A stretch of 64,000 nt of DNA. Origin: Shewanella nanhaiensis. GTDB taxonomy: Bacteria > Pseudomonadota > Gammaproteobacteria > Enterobacterales > Shewanellaceae. This document shows positions 27,794-37,444 of this stretch, one piece after another. The notes below the pieces were generated by a model. It saw only the letters and a list, made by a program, of their open reading frames with translations, was not told the DNA's origin and did no database searches. The stretch spans positions 142,659 to 206,658 of the forward strand of contig NZ_JAHZST010000009.1 in NCBI RefSeq assembly GCF_019457885.1, read 5' to 3'. Numbering within the stretch: the stretch's first letter is position 1; the number at the start of each line of letters is the position of its first letter. The position numbers and the translations under genes are program-made.

Positions 27794-30325
27794 ATGATTT
27801 TCAGACAGCACAACTTACCAGTCCAATTCAGCAAAACGATACTCACCATAGCTGTAACTGGTCTCCTATCAGCATGTTCACCATCATCAACGCAAACCGA
27901 GTCAGTTATTGAACCTGCTAAGCCAATTGCCAGTAACATAGCAACCGGAGCCCCTGGTAACGAGCCGACTTGGGCTTTTGCGGGTAAAACGGGCATAGGC
28001 ACCTCTTACCAAGCTTACGATGAAGAGGAACTTGGAAAGAGCCCTAATAGCCGAGTCTGGTTTTCCATTGCACAAGGTGTGTTAACAGAAACCATGTATG
28101 GGTTGATCCACAATGCCCAGCTTAAAGAGATGCAGTTCATCATCACAGGCGAAGGTTTTGTCGATACAGAAAAAGATAACACCACCAGTACAATAGATTA
28201 TCTGCATAAAGACAAAATGGGACGTCCTCTCTCTTTGGCCTATAAAATAGTCAATAGAGATATTGAAGGTAAATATCAAATAGAGAAACATATTTTTACC
28301 GATCCTAACCGTGACAGTTTAATGATGCGGGTCATTTTTACCGCTTTTGAAGATGGCATTACTCCCTATCTATATCTCAATCCTCACATCGACAATAGTG
28401 GTGCCAATGACATTGCCAAAGTGATAAATGAGCCAAATAAACAAAAACTTCAAGCATACACGGGGGCGAGTCAATCTAGTGTGTTGACCTTAAGATCGGA
28501 TCTTGTTTTCACCAAAGCCAGCGCTGGATTTGTTGGCAGATCAGATGGGCTCACCGACCTTAAAGACGGCAAGATGGATTGGCAGTTTACCTCTACTAGC
28601 GAAGAGGTAAATAGTGAGAAGCTGTCCTCTCAAACCTTAGGCAATGTGGCATTGACAGCTCAACTTCCAACACCACAAAGAAGCACAGATACACTGGACA
28701 ACAGTCTTGATTTCAATCTTGCCCTTGGCTTTGGTCGAAGTAAAACAGAGAGTCTAGCCAATGCTGATGCAACATTAGCAGACGGTTATAATACTGTACT
28801 CGATGCATACAATGGAAAGGGAGACGCCCTAGGTTGGCAAGATTATCTAGCTTCCCTAACTGAGCTTTCACAAATGTCTGCCAATACCACAGACAATGGC
28901 AAATTGCTGTATGCCAGCGCGCTTGTTCTCAAGGCTCAAGAGGATAAAACTCATCCTGGCGCCCTTATCGCTTCTCTGTCCAACCCTTGGGGAGACACGA
29001 TACCAGCAACAAAAGCCAGCACAGGTTATAAAGCCGTCTGGCCCAGAGATTTCTATCAGTGCGCCATGGCATTTCTGGCCATGGGCGATACACAAACCGC
29101 TAAAGTTGCCTTTGAATATCTAAAAAAAGTACAAGCCACCAAAGACACCCCCGGTTTTAGTGGCACTCCAGGTTGGTTTTTACAAAAAACCCACGTTGAC
29201 GGTGAAATAGAGTGGGTCGCCGTTCAGCTGGATCAAACTGCTATGCCCATCATGCTAGCTTGGAAATTGTGGCAAGCAGATGTACTTACTGACAGTGACA
29301 TCACTCATTGGTACACCCAGATGCTAAAACCAGCGGCTGAGTTTTTAGTCACTGGTGGCGAGGTTAATTTAGGCTGGAACCACTCAGAGATCACGCCGCT
29401 CAAAACACAACAGGAACGTTGGGAGGAGCAGCTTGGTTACTCCCCCTCAACCTCTGCTGCTGTGATCTCTGGCTTAATTGCGGCCAGTGAAATAGCTAAA
29501 GTAGCAGACGATAGCCAAGGTGCAGAGCGTTACTTAATCACAGCGAAAACCATGAATAGCGAGCTCAGCAAGCTCCTTATCACAGATAATGGTTTGCTCA
29601 GTGCTACCTCACCAGTGCCCTTGACTGGCGAACAAGCCCCCGCCCCTTACTACCTTAGACTTGCTCCAAATGGCACCCCCAACACAGATGATCGACTGGG
29701 TGATAATAATGGGCGCCCGGGGCTAGATCAGCGACTCGTGCTCGACGGTGGTTTCTTAGAACTCGTTCGTTACGGTGTTCGTCCAGCACAAGATCCTGTG
29801 ATTGAACAAACGCTTGCATTAATCGATAACACTCAACTAGAAGATCAGCTCAGAGTTAAATATCTCTTTACTGCTAAAGATGGCACCCAATTTCCAGGCT
29901 TTAGACGTTACGGTAATGACGGTTATGGTGAGGATACTCAAACTGGAGACAACTATGCCGAAAAAGGCAGTAATAGCCTAGGGCAACGTGGTCGAGTTTG
30001 GCCATTCTTTACTGGTGAACGAGGGCATTATGAGCTAGCCAAAGCTATCCAATCAGGTCAGTTAACGAAAGAGAAACAAAGTGAGCTGATTAATACCTAT
30101 GTTCAGGGAATGGAAGCATTCGCAAATGATGGATTGATGCTACCAGAGCAAGCTTGGGATGGCGTAGGTCATGCCACTCGATACCAATATCAACTTGGGC
30201 AGGGAACAAACTCAGCCACCCCATTGGCGTGGACACATGCTGAGTACATCAAGTTAGTTCGCTCGATGACAGATAAACAGGTATGGGATCACTATGAGCT
30301 TGTCTCAAAAGCATTAAATGAATAA
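27794..30325 (+). CDS. GH15 glucoamylase lipoprotein (glucan 1,4-alpha-glucosidase)
   Basis: An 843-residue glucoamylase that releases beta-glucose from the non-reducing ends of starch and maltodextrins. A lipoprotein signal with lipobox LSAC (Cys at residue 28, next residue Ser) suggests anchoring in the outer membrane. The N-terminal bacterial glucoamylase beta-sandwich begins GAPGNEPTWAFAGKTGIGTSY; the (alpha/alpha)6 barrel carries AVWPRDFYQCAMA, the general acid Glu in QERWEEQLGYSPST and the general base Glu in FTGERGHYEL. It follows the SLC45-type carrier and is under the same operator-like site. The pair would supply glucose to the FHS-family carrier as well as maltose. Confidence 0.92.
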   Translation: MIFRQHNLPVQFSKTILTIAVTGLLSACSPSSTQTESVIEPAKPIASNIATGAPGNEPTWAFAGKTGIGTSYQAYDEEELGKSPNSRVWFSIAQGVLTETMYGLIHNAQLKEMQFIITGEGFVDTEKDNTTSTIDYLHKDKMGRPLSLAYKIVNRDIEGKYQIEKHIFTDPNRDSLMMRVIFTAFEDGITPYLYLNPHIDNSGANDIAKVINEPNKQKLQAYTGASQSSVLTLRSDLVFTKASAGFVGRSDGLTDLKDGKMDWQFTSTSEEVNSEKLSSQTLGNVALTAQLPTPQRSTDTLDNSLDFNLALGFGRSKTESLANADATLADGYNTVLDAYNGKGDALGWQDYLASLTELSQMSANTTDNGKLLYASALVLKAQEDKTHPGALIASLSNPWGDTIPATKASTGYKAVWPRDFYQCAMAFLAMGDTQTAKVAFEYLKKVQATKDTPGFSGTPGWFLQKTHVDGEIEWVAVQLDQTAMPIMLAWKLWQADVLTDSDITHWYTQMLKPAAEFLVTGGEVNLGWNHSEITPLKTQQERWEEQLGYSPSTSAAVISGLIAASEIAKVADDSQGAERYLITAKTMNSELSKLLITDNGLLSATSPVPLTGEQAPAPYYLRLAPNGTPNTDDRLGDNNGRPGLDQRLVLDGGFLELVRYGVRPAQDPVIEQTLALIDNTQLEDQLRVKYLFTAKDGTQFPGFRRYGNDGYGEDTQTGDNYAEKGSNSLGQRGRVWPFFTGERGHYELAKAIQSGQLTKEKQSELINTYVQGMEAFANDGLMLPEQAWDGVGHATRYQYQLGQGTNSATPLAWTHAEYIKLVRSMTDKQVWDHYELVSKALNE

Positions 30326-30370
30326 TCAGAGTCATTATCGACAGTGTAATCGATAGGAAAGTCACGAACC

Positions 30371-30396
30371 AGAAGCCAGTCAATCGACTGGCTTCT
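30371..30396 (+). terminator. Rho-independent terminator after glucoamylase
   Basis: Stem AGAAGCCAGTC with GACTGGCTTCT and a 4-nt loop, then CTCTTTG. It is 46 bases past the glucoamylase stop. Confidence 0.72.
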
Positions 30397-30431
30397 CTCT
30401 TTGAACAACCAATCAAATCAACACAAAAATG

Positions 30432-30800
30432 TTAACCACCATTGATGATAGTGATAAGGCGATGAATAAAGCGTTTTACAGCCTCACGATCAGTAAATTT
30501 AAACCCAAGTCCATAGTGAATACCGTTTAAACTCTTCTGAACGCGCTTAGGAAAACGTGTCATCTCATTGTTATGAAAATATCCCTCTTTGTATGTGACT
30601 CCCTCAAGTTCAGCAAGATCTGCAAGAAACACCTCATAGGCGGGTCTAATCACCAGCTGGCAATCTTTATCTGCCCCATGAAGATAGATAGGCTCTTTGA
30701 GCTTAGGCAGCATATATTCGGTGATCTTCTTAATGGTAAAGTTCGTACGACAATCTAAAGAGGCTAATTCTGCCATCAACTCGCTATGTTCAATCGCCAC
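30432..30800 (-). CDS. Conserved hypothetical protein, 122 residues
   Basis: A small soluble basic protein, no signal peptide or membrane segment. I do not recognise a named family. Sequence parts that look conserved: DCRTNFTIKKITEYMLPKLKEPIYLHG, QLVIRPAYEVFLADLAEL, and HYGLGFKFTDREAVKRFI at the C-terminal end. It starts at GTG 30800, which has AGGAG seven bases upstream, so the start is well supported. Lies upstream of the glucoamylase terminator in the opposite direction, alone. Confidence 0.6.
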   Translation of the reverse strand: MAIEHSELMAELASLDCRTNFTIKKITEYMLPKLKEPIYLHGADKDCQLVIRPAYEVFLADLAELEGVTYKEGYFHNNEMTRFPKRVQKSLNGIHYGLGFKFTDREAVKRFIHRLITIINGG

Positions 30801-30851
30801 GATAATGCTCCTAATTTAATCGCTTACATTATATTTTCGCTCGAGAGTAAC

Positions 30852-30877
30852 AAAAATGGAGCCATAAGGCTCCATTT
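30852..30877 (-). terminator. Rho-independent terminator of roxA
   Basis: Stem AAATGGAGCC with GGCTCCATTT, loop ATAA; on the minus strand it ends in a TTTTTG run. It is 22 bases past the stop of the gene ending at 30899. Confidence 0.85.
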
Positions 30878-30898
30878 AATCAATCCGTTAAAAGAGTA

Positions 30899-32041
30899 TT
30901 AATCCTCTTCAAAATACCAGAAACCCGCGTTGACCCACAGAGTCAGTTGCTCGATAAACTCACGGTTATCTAGCCAAGGAGCTATACATGTATAACTCAA
31001 TTGCTGCTGATCACATAAAATTGGAATAGCGTCGCTGAGCGCTGATGATAACTGATACTCCTCACCATTAATGTAAAACAGACCTTGTTTAACAGAAGCA
31101 TCGAAGTAAAGCACCCGCAAGCCGCCGAGGCGTATAAGTGTCTGCGCCTTTAACATCTCCAGAATATCTGTTGCATGAAAGCCTAAACTCTGCTCAGGCA
31201 GATCTAACTCACACTTAGACGCGGTAAGGTATCGCCCCGAGAACTCACTTAGTAACCTATCATCTAATTTGGCCAACAGCTGCGCCTTAATTCTTGCTAA
31301 GTCGCTTTCATCCACGCGTCCACTTTGCAAACTGATTGTTCTGTCTGGATCTTCAATCTGTTCACAACCCAGTTCATTATCAATAAGATGGTCAGCCAGT
31401 GCACTTACCATATCTTTTGCCGAAGCAGTACGATAACCAACAGAGAAGCTCATTGACTCTTCAAGCGTCACCCCATCATGAGGGTAGCCAGGCGGTAGAT
31501 ACAAGATATCCCCAGGTAGCAATTCAACATCAATAATAGGCTCAAATGCTTCTGTATGAAGCAGAGCTGGGTGAGCGGCAAACTCTCTATGATCCCCTCT
31601 ATCACCCACACGCCATCGACGACGACCAGACCCTTGACAAATAAACACATCATAGAGATCAATATGCGGCCCTACGCCTCCGCCAGGTGTCGCATAGCTC
31701 ACCATTACATCATCAAAACGCCAGCGAGGAATGAAATCAAAGCACTGGATCAATTGTTCAGCATCAGGAACCCAGTTGTTCAACGCTTGAACCACCAAGG
31801 TCCAATCTGACTCTCCAAGATGCTCATAGCTATCGAATGGGCCAAATTCAGCTTGCCACTCCCCCTGCTCTTTGTAGATACGGCGAGACTCAACCATCTC
31901 ATCACAAGCTAAACCAGCCATCTCTTCGGGTGAGAGTAAGTCTCTGAAGTTAGAGAAACCTTTTCGGATAACTAACGGTTTTTTTTGCCAATACTCTTTC
32001 AAGAATTGTTCAGGGGTTAACTCACCGAGTTCAAGTTGCAT
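30899..32041 (-). CDS. roxA: 50S ribosomal protein L16 arginine hydroxylase
   Basis: A 380-residue JmjC/cupin 2-oxoglutarate- and Fe(II)-dependent oxygenase, the RoxA/YcfD type that hydroxylates an arginine on ribosomal protein L16. The iron ligands are His126 and Asp128 in GPHIDLYDVF and His188 in LPPGYPHDG, very close to the E. coli numbering. The N-terminal cupin with WQKKPLVIRKGF, and a dimerisation/winged-helix C-terminal part ending NAGFWYFEED, complete the usual architecture. Of two adjacent ATGs (32044, 32041) I chose the second. A longer frame to 32083 adds residues unlike the family. Leftward, monocistronic, with its own terminator. Confidence 0.9.
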   Translation of the reverse strand: MQLELGELTPEQFLKEYWQKKPLVIRKGFSNFRDLLSPEEMAGLACDEMVESRRIYKEQGEWQAEFGPFDSYEHLGESDWTLVVQALNNWVPDAEQLIQCFDFIPRWRFDDVMVSYATPGGGVGPHIDLYDVFICQGSGRRRWRVGDRGDHREFAAHPALLHTEAFEPIIDVELLPGDILYLPPGYPHDGVTLEESMSFSVGYRTASAKDMVSALADHLIDNELGCEQIEDPDRTISLQSGRVDESDLARIKAQLLAKLDDRLLSEFSGRYLTASKCELDLPEQSLGFHATDILEMLKAQTLIRLGGLRVLYFDASVKQGLFYINGEEYQLSSALSDAIPILCDQQQLSYTCIAPWLDNREFIEQLTLWVNAGFWYFEED

Positions 32042-32406
32042 CATGGTTCTACCGATAAAAAATTTCGGCGATGCTAGCAACAAACCAATGCTAAAACGCT
32101 CGATGAGATCATAAAAAAGTGATGCAGCTCCCTATAAGAGTCGATGAAAGAAGAAATAGTACTGTTGTGAAGTCACATTTGGGAAAAATGATATAAGTAG
32201 AAAAGAACACTGGTGCTTTCTATCTGATTAGCCTGAAAACTAGAAATAGCAAGGGTTACAGAACATTTAACGAAACAGAATATAGACTTTCCCTTCGGTT
32301 ATTTAACCGAAAATGCAGGATTTTAATAAAAATCTATAAAACAATTTCAAAAGTATTGATATACTTCCCCCCGAATTTTAGAACGTAACTCCAATAGAGT
32401 AGAAAA

Positions 32407-34491
32407 ATGACTGATTTATCAAAGTACAGAAACATTGGTATCTTTGCTCACGTTGACGCGGGTAAGACCACCACAACAGAGCGTATTCTTAAGCTAACCG
32501 GTAAGATCCATAAGATAGGTGAAGTTCATGATGGTGAATCTACAACTGACTTCATGGAACAGGAAGCTGAGCGTGGTATTACCATTCAGTCTGCTGCTGT
32601 AAGTTGCTTCTGGAAAGACCACCGTTTTAACGTTATCGACACCCCAGGCCACGTTGACTTCACAGTTGAAGTATACCGTTCTCTTAAAGTTCTTGATGGC
32701 GGCATCGGTGTATTCTGTGGTAGTGGCGGTGTTGAGCCACAGTCAGAAACTAACTGGCGCTATGCGAACGAATCAGAAGTTGCTCGTATCATCTTCGTAA
32801 ACAAGTTAGACCGTATGGGTGCTGACTTCCTACGTGTTGTTAAGCAAACACAAGATGTACTAGCGGCTAACCCACTAGTTATGGTTCTTCCTATCGGTAT
32901 CGAAGACGAATTTACAGGTGTTGTTGACCTACTTACTCGTAAAGCATGGGTTTGGGATGACACTGGTGAAGCTGAAAATTACAAGATCGAAGATATCCCA
33001 GCTGACATGGTTGACCAAGTTGAAGAATACCGTGAAATGCTAATCGAGTCTGCAGTTGAAATGGACGACGATCTAATGGAATCTTACATGGAAGGCGAAG
33101 AGCCATCTATGGAAGACATTAAGCGTTGTATCCGTGCTGGTACTCGTGACATGACCTTCTTCCCAACTTACTGTGGTTCTGCTTTCAAGAACAAAGGTAT
33201 GCAGCTTCTTCTTGACGCTGTTGTTGATTACCTACCAGATCCAGTTGAAGTTGATCCACAGCCTCTTACTGATGAAGAAGGTAACGAAACTGGCGAATTC
33301 GCTCTAGTTTCTATCGACGAGCCATTAAAAGCACTAGCATTCAAAATCATGGATGACCGTTTTGGTGCACTTACCTTCGTACGTATCTACTCAGGTAAGA
33401 TCAACAAAGGTGACACCATCCTTAACTCGTTCACAGGTAAAACTGAGCGTGTTGGTCGTATGGTTGAGATGCAAGCTGATGAGCGTAACGAACTTGATTA
33501 CGCACAAGCTGGTGACATCATCGCTATCGTTGGTATGAAGAACGTGCAAACTGGTCACACTCTATGTGATGTTAAGCACCCTTGTACTCTTGAAGCAATG
33601 GTATTCCCTGAGCCAGTAATCTCTATCGCAGTAGCGCCAAAAGATAAAGGCGGCAGCGAGAAGATGGGTATCGCTATCGGTAAGATGATCGCAGAAGATC
33701 CATCATTCCGCGTTGAGACTGACGAAGATTCAGGTGAAACTATCCTTAAAGGTATGGGCGAACTTCACCTAGACATTAAGGTAGATATCCTTAAGCGTAC
33801 TTACGGCGTTGACCTAATTGTTGGTGAGCCACAAGTTGCTTACCGTGAAACTATCACTCAGGTAACTGAAGATAGCTACACACACAAGAAGCAGTCTGGT
33901 GGTTCTGGTCAGTTCGGTAAGATCGACTATGTTATCCGTCCAGGTGAGCAAAACTCAGGCTTCACTTTCAAATCTTCTGTTGTTGGTGGTAACGTTCCTA
34001 AGGAGTTCTGGCCAGCAGTTGAGAAAGGCTTCGCAAGCATGATGAACACAGGTACTGTTGCTGGATTCCCAGTACTTGACGTTGAGCTTGAGCTTATGGA
34101 TGGTGCTTTCCACGCAGTTGACTCGTCAGCTATCGCGTTCGAAATCGCTGCTAAAGGTGCTTTCCGTCAATCAATGCCAAAAGCCGGTGCACAACTTCTT
34201 GAGCCAATCATGAACGTTGACGTATTCAGCCCAGAAGACAACGTTGGTGACGTAATTGGTGACCTTAACCGTCGTCGCGGTATGATCAAAGATCAGAACG
34301 CTGGTGTTACAGGTGTTCGTATTAAAGCTGACGTACCGTTATCAGAAATGTTCGGTTACATCGGTTCACTACGTACTATGACATCTGGTCGTGGTCAATT
34401 CTCTATGGAATTTGCTCACTACTCACCATGTCCAAACAGTGTTTCTGAGAAAGTTATCGCTGAAGTTAAAGAGAGAAACGCTAAGAAGTAA
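32407..34491 (+). CDS. fusA2: Elongation factor G (second copy type)
   Basis: A 694-residue translational GTPase. G1 is [14 protein letters not shown]2 [10 protein letters not shown]3 DTPGHVDF and G4 NKLDR; the domains II-V follow, including the domain IV and V repeats (PFA...[17 protein letters not shown]). It lacks any str-operon neighbours (rpsL, rpsG, tufA), so it is likely the second EF-G found in many gammaproteobacteria; such copies can differ in roles in elongation or ribosome recycling. Codon use is strongly biased to CGT, GGT and GAA, as in highly expressed genes, and richer than its neighbours. It is monocistronic with a strong terminator. Confidence 0.9.
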   Translation: MTDLSKYRNIGIFAHVDAGKTTTTERILKLTGKIHKIGEVHDGESTTDFMEQEAERGITIQSAAVSCFWKDHRFNVIDTPGHVDFTVEVYRSLKVLDGGIGVFCGSGGVEPQSETNWRYANESEVARIIFVNKLDRMGADFLRVVKQTQDVLAANPLVMVLPIGIEDEFTGVVDLLTRKAWVWDDTGEAENYKIEDIPADMVDQVEEYREMLIESAVEMDDDLMESYMEGEEPSMEDIKRCIRAGTRDMTFFPTYCGSAFKNKGMQLLLDAVVDYLPDPVEVDPQPLTDEEGNETGEFALVSIDEPLKALAFKIMDDRFGALTFVRIYSGKINKGDTILNSFTGKTERVGRMVEMQADERNELDYAQAGDIIAIVGMKNVQTGHTLCDVKHPCTLEAMVFPEPVISIAVAPKDKGGSEKMGIAIGKMIAEDPSFRVETDEDSGETILKGMGELHLDIKVDILKRTYGVDLIVGEPQVAYRETITQVTEDSYTHKKQSGGSGQFGKIDYVIRPGEQNSGFTFKSSVVGGNVPKEFWPAVEKGFASMMNTGTVAGFPVLDVELELMDGAFHAVDSSAIAFEIAAKGAFRQSMPKAGAQLLEPIMNVDVFSPEDNVGDVIGDLNRRRGMIKDQNAGVTGVRIKADVPLSEMFGYIGSLRTMTSGRGQFSMEFAHYSPCPNSVSEKVIAEVKERNAKK

Positions 34492-34512
34492 TATTACTTT
34501 TTAAGTTTCCTT

Positions 34513-34546
34513 AAAAAGCCCGCGACTTACCTCGCGGGCTTTTTTG
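34513..34546 (+). terminator. Rho-independent terminator of EF-G
   Basis: Stem AAAAAGCCCGCGA (34513-34525) with TCGCGGGCTTTTT (34532-34544), loop CTTACC and a U run. Strong hairpin 22 bases past the stop. Confidence 0.93.
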
Positions 34547-34600
34547 TCTTAAATCCACCCAACTCTGTCAAACATATAGTGAATGAACTAAGGTCAAAAT

Positions 34601-35218
34601 ATGCTAAACCCAGCATCTAACTCCGTTATTGTGCTCGATTTCGAAACTACGGGTCTCTCCCCTAATCAAGGAGATCGTGCCATTGAAATTGGTGCTGTAA
34701 AATTAGAAGATGGCGTGGTTGTCGATACGTTTCAAGCGTTAATGAATCCAGGATTTCGGATCTCCAGCTTTATTGAAAGTTACACAGGGATAACCAATCA
34801 GATGCTAAGCACCGCTGCGCCATGTGAAGTCGTGATGGATCGTTTCGCTGATTTTATTCATGGCAGTAATCTTGTCGCCCACAATGCATCATTCGATCAA
34901 CGTTTTCTCGATGCTGAACTCAGCTTAATAAACCGTCACTACACGGGGGAATTTGCCTGCTCAATGTTAATTGCTAGACGCATCTATCAAGAAGCACCAA
35001 ATCATAAACTCGGTGGATTAGTCGCATTTCGGCAGATTGAAAACGATGGTGTATTTCACCGCGCATTAGCCGACTCAGAGATGACGGCAAAACTTTGGCT
35101 GACAATGATTGAAGATATTCAAGCTCGCTACTCTATGACCACTCCTAGCTTTAAGCTGATGCAAAAGATAGCAAGAAAACCTAAATCAAGTGTGAATGCT
35201 TTTTTAAGTACACAATAA
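34601..35218 (+). CDS. DnaQ-like 3'-5' exonuclease
   Basis: A 205-residue exonuclease of the DEDD superfamily. The first motif is VLDFETTGLSPN (DxE), the second LVAHNASFDQRFL (NxxFD), the third HRALADSEMTAKLW (HxxxxD), so all four metal-binding acids and the histidine are kept. Comparable stand-alone proteins (exonuclease-domain family near PolC/DnaQ) act in proofreading or RNA/DNA trimming; the substrate is not predictable. It is convergent with the LacI-family gene, 20 bases apart. Confidence 0.85.
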   Translation: MLNPASNSVIVLDFETTGLSPNQGDRAIEIGAVKLEDGVVVDTFQALMNPGFRISSFIESYTGITNQMLSTAAPCEVVMDRFADFIHGSNLVAHNASFDQRFLDAELSLINRHYTGEFACSMLIARRIYQEAPNHKLGGLVAFRQIENDGVFHRALADSEMTAKLWLTMIEDIQARYSMTTPSFKLMQKIARKPKSSVNAFLSTQ

Positions 35219-35238
35219 TATCTAAAGATTGCCGCCAA

Positions 35239-36261
35239 TTAGATGGATGAGGAGCCTCTGATAACCAGAGATGTTGGGATCAACTGCCCACTAACCTCCT
35301 CCCCCTTAATTAGCTTAAGCAAACTCTCAACCAAAATCTCACCCGCTAGTTGGGTATTTTGCTTAACGGTTGTCAGAGGTGGATTGGCAAAACTCGCCAC
35401 TGGAATATCATCATAGCCCACAACAGCAATATCCTCAGGCACCCGTAAACCCCGCTCATTCAAGGCGCGAATCGCCCCGATAGCGATAAGGTCACTCGCT
35501 GCAAAGATAGCATCGAAGCTTTGCCCTGAAACAAGCAGCTGTTTGGTCGCATCAAAGCCCGACTCTTCGGTGCTGATCGCACTAAATTGCCGCTTCTTAC
35601 TGTGAGGTAACCCTGCTTGTTTAATCGCTTTACTGTGGCCTAAATAACGATCACGGAACTCAGGACAGTGGCTCGATGCCCCACCTAAAAAGGCAAACTC
35701 TTTTCGCCCCTGCTCTATTAGGTGCTCTGTGGCTATCATGCCACCTTGGACATTGTCACAGCCGATAGATAACACAGCATTATTGTTATGCTCAGCCCCC
35801 CAGATCACAAAGTGAGTATTTTGTAAGAGCAGTTTCTCTAGTTTACTTTCGTAATCAAGGTAATCCCCATAACCCAATAAAATGATGCCATCGGCCTTAT
35901 TACTGTCCTCATAATCCCCATGCCAATCACTACTTAACTGCTGAAAAGAAACTAATAGATCATAACCTTGCTGGGCTGTTGCTCGGGTGATCGATCCCAA
36001 CATGGAGAGAAAAAAAGGATTAATCAGTGAATCATCATTGGTTGGGTCTTCACATAAAAGCAGGGCAAGAGTCAGGCTATTTTGTGTTCTCAAATTACTG
36101 GCGTTTTTATCCACCTTGTAGTTGAGCTCTTTGGCTATCTCATGGATCTTCTGTCGTGTCTCTAAATTGACTAAAGGGCTATTTCTTAATGCTCTGGAAA
36201 CAGTAGATTGAGAAACCCCAGCACGATAGGCGATATCTATCGATGTAGCTTTAGATGCCAT
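35239..36261 (-). CDS. LacI-family transcriptional regulator, candidate maltodextrin regulator
   Basis: A 340-residue LacI/GalR protein. The N-terminal helix-turn-helix is clear (SIDIAYRAGVSQSTVSRALRNSP), followed by the hinge helix region and the periplasmic-binding-like effector domain (LALLLCEDP ... YDDIPVASFANPPLTTVKQNTQLAGE). Such repressors bind palindromic operators with central CG, exactly what is seen three times in front of the maltodextrin genes, and there is no closer LacI-family gene in the window. The link is inference. A palindrome TTATCATTAGATAA lies 22 bases before its start (36283-36296) and could serve autoregulation, though it does not match the ATACGTAT sites. Confidence 0.88.
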   Translation of the reverse strand: MASKATSIDIAYRAGVSQSTVSRALRNSPLVNLETRQKIHEIAKELNYKVDKNASNLRTQNSLTLALLLCEDPTNDDSLINPFFLSMLGSITRATAQQGYDLLVSFQQLSSDWHGDYEDSNKADGIILLGYGDYLDYESKLEKLLLQNTHFVIWGAEHNNNAVLSIGCDNVQGGMIATEHLIEQGRKEFAFLGGASSHCPEFRDRYLGHSKAIKQAGLPHSKKRQFSAISTEESGFDATKQLLVSGQSFDAIFAASDLIAIGAIRALNERGLRVPEDIAVVGYDDIPVASFANPPLTTVKQNTQLAGEILVESLLKLIKGEEVSGQLIPTSLVIRGSSSI

Positions 36262-36331
36262 ACAGCCACCCTGTAATTATTGTTATCATTAGATAATGCC
36301 ATAACTCATGCTTAATGCCAGTTCTTCCCAT

Positions 36332-36357
36332 AAAAAAACGACGCACAAGGCGTCGTT
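36332..36357 (-). terminator. Rho-independent terminator
   Basis: Stem AACGACGC with GCGTCGTT, 5-nt loop, and a minus-strand run of T residues. It ends the leftward CheX-like gene whose stop is at 36395. Confidence 0.82.
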
Positions 36358-36394
36358 AATCAAGCATTAAGCGTTAATCATATTACCAACTAAA

Positions 36395-37099
36395 TTAAAT
36401 CCCAAGCTCATTGAGGAGATCGTCGGCTTCATCCGTCGCACTCTCCTTACTCGCCGCTTTAGCCCAAGGAGATACAGGCTCTTTCTCCTCTTTATTACTA
36501 TGCTCAGCAAGTAGATCATCAGGGTCGAACTCTCCCTCTTCATCAAACTCATCAAGTTGAATAAATTCAGTTTTATCCATTGCAAATTCAAGGTAGAAGA
36601 TATGATTATTCTGCGTTCGAAATGACACTCTACGCGCGACGGCATCATCAAGGTTAGTATCGACAGAGATGGTCAATTGCTTGTTAATGGTTAACATTTT
36701 TGGTTGGCTTTGATTAATTGAGGTCTGCAGCTGCTTACTGACCTTACTGATAAAGTCCCCCAAAATTTGGTTCATCAGCTCACCCATCACATCACCAACC
36801 TCATCTGAGGTATGAGAGATCGCAAATTCAGTTTCAGGCATGCCCATATGGGTCATGTAACCGCGGTACACCTCAAGTGCAGCATCTGCTGAAAAGTTGA
36901 TCACAACTAAACCAGAGAAACCACCATCAAAGATTGAAAAACAGCCCAAATCCGGCTTCAAGCAGGTGCGAGTAATACTCTGCACCATGGCTGCATGGGA
37001 AACCTGACTGTCGGTGGTTTGGGATAAGACATTGGCCACTGATCCGCACAATTTCAATAAAATATCGTCTGACTTAACTATTTTAGATGTTTTATTCAT
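36395..37099 (-). CDS. CheX-like chemotaxis domain protein (DUF3334-like)
   Basis: About 234 residues, soluble. The central part (residues ~60-170) contains a FSIFDGGFSGLVVINFSAD strand region and SDEVGDVMGELMNQILGDF, which fits the ExxN/DxxxExxNxxxG helix of CheX/CheC-type phosphatases and anti-adaptor domains. A stretch of acidic residues (DEFDEEGEFDPDDLL) follows, then a C-terminal low-complexity tail. I believe it corresponds to a conserved Shewanella/Vibrio family of unknown function (DUF3334-like). The start at ATG 37099 drops a hydrophobic 27-residue extension in the long frame that has no homology signature. It is divergent from the chemoreceptor gene 346 bases away. Confidence 0.62.
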   Translation of the reverse strand: MNKTSKIVKSDDILLKLCGSVANVLSQTTDSQVSHAAMVQSITRTCLKPDLGCFSIFDGGFSGLVVINFSADAALEVYRGYMTHMGMPETEFAISHTSDEVGDVMGELMNQILGDFISKVSKQLQTSINQSQPKMLTINKQLTISVDTNLDDAVARRVSFRTQNNHIFYLEFAMDKTEFIQLDEFDEEGEFDPDDLLAEHSNKEEKEPVSPWAKAASKESATDEADDLLNELGI

Positions 37100-37444
37100 G
37101 GTCAAAACCGAAAAGAGATAATAGTTAATTCTGCGCGTAATAGTGAAATAAATCAAAGCGAAAGCAGTATTTTCAACCATTATTATAACAAAAAAACATA
37201 AAGATCACGTAAGGTGTTGAAAATACATTAAATTAACAACCAAAATAATCACAAGCTAACACCTCAAGTTGAATACCTAGCAACATAGAACAAAACTTTA
37301 GTAAATATTGCGATTAATTCTACATAGAGTGAGGTAGATCTAGCTTTTACTCATAGACTTGCTAAAACAGCGTAAAATCATTCAATTAGCTTCCTTGTCA
37401 GCGTATATTTAGACTCATTTTCACCCTTATCTTCTGGGAGACCT
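37100..37444. other. Intergenic region between CheX-like and MCP genes
   Basis: 345 bases, AT-rich, no credible gene. It holds the divergent promoters of the two chemotaxis-type genes. I could not assign a clear sigma-28 promoter. Confidence 0.4.

Noticed and set aside
37100..37444. Sigma-28 or sigma-54 promoter before the chemoreceptor
   Set aside because: I could not see a convincing match to either consensus, so no promoter was called.
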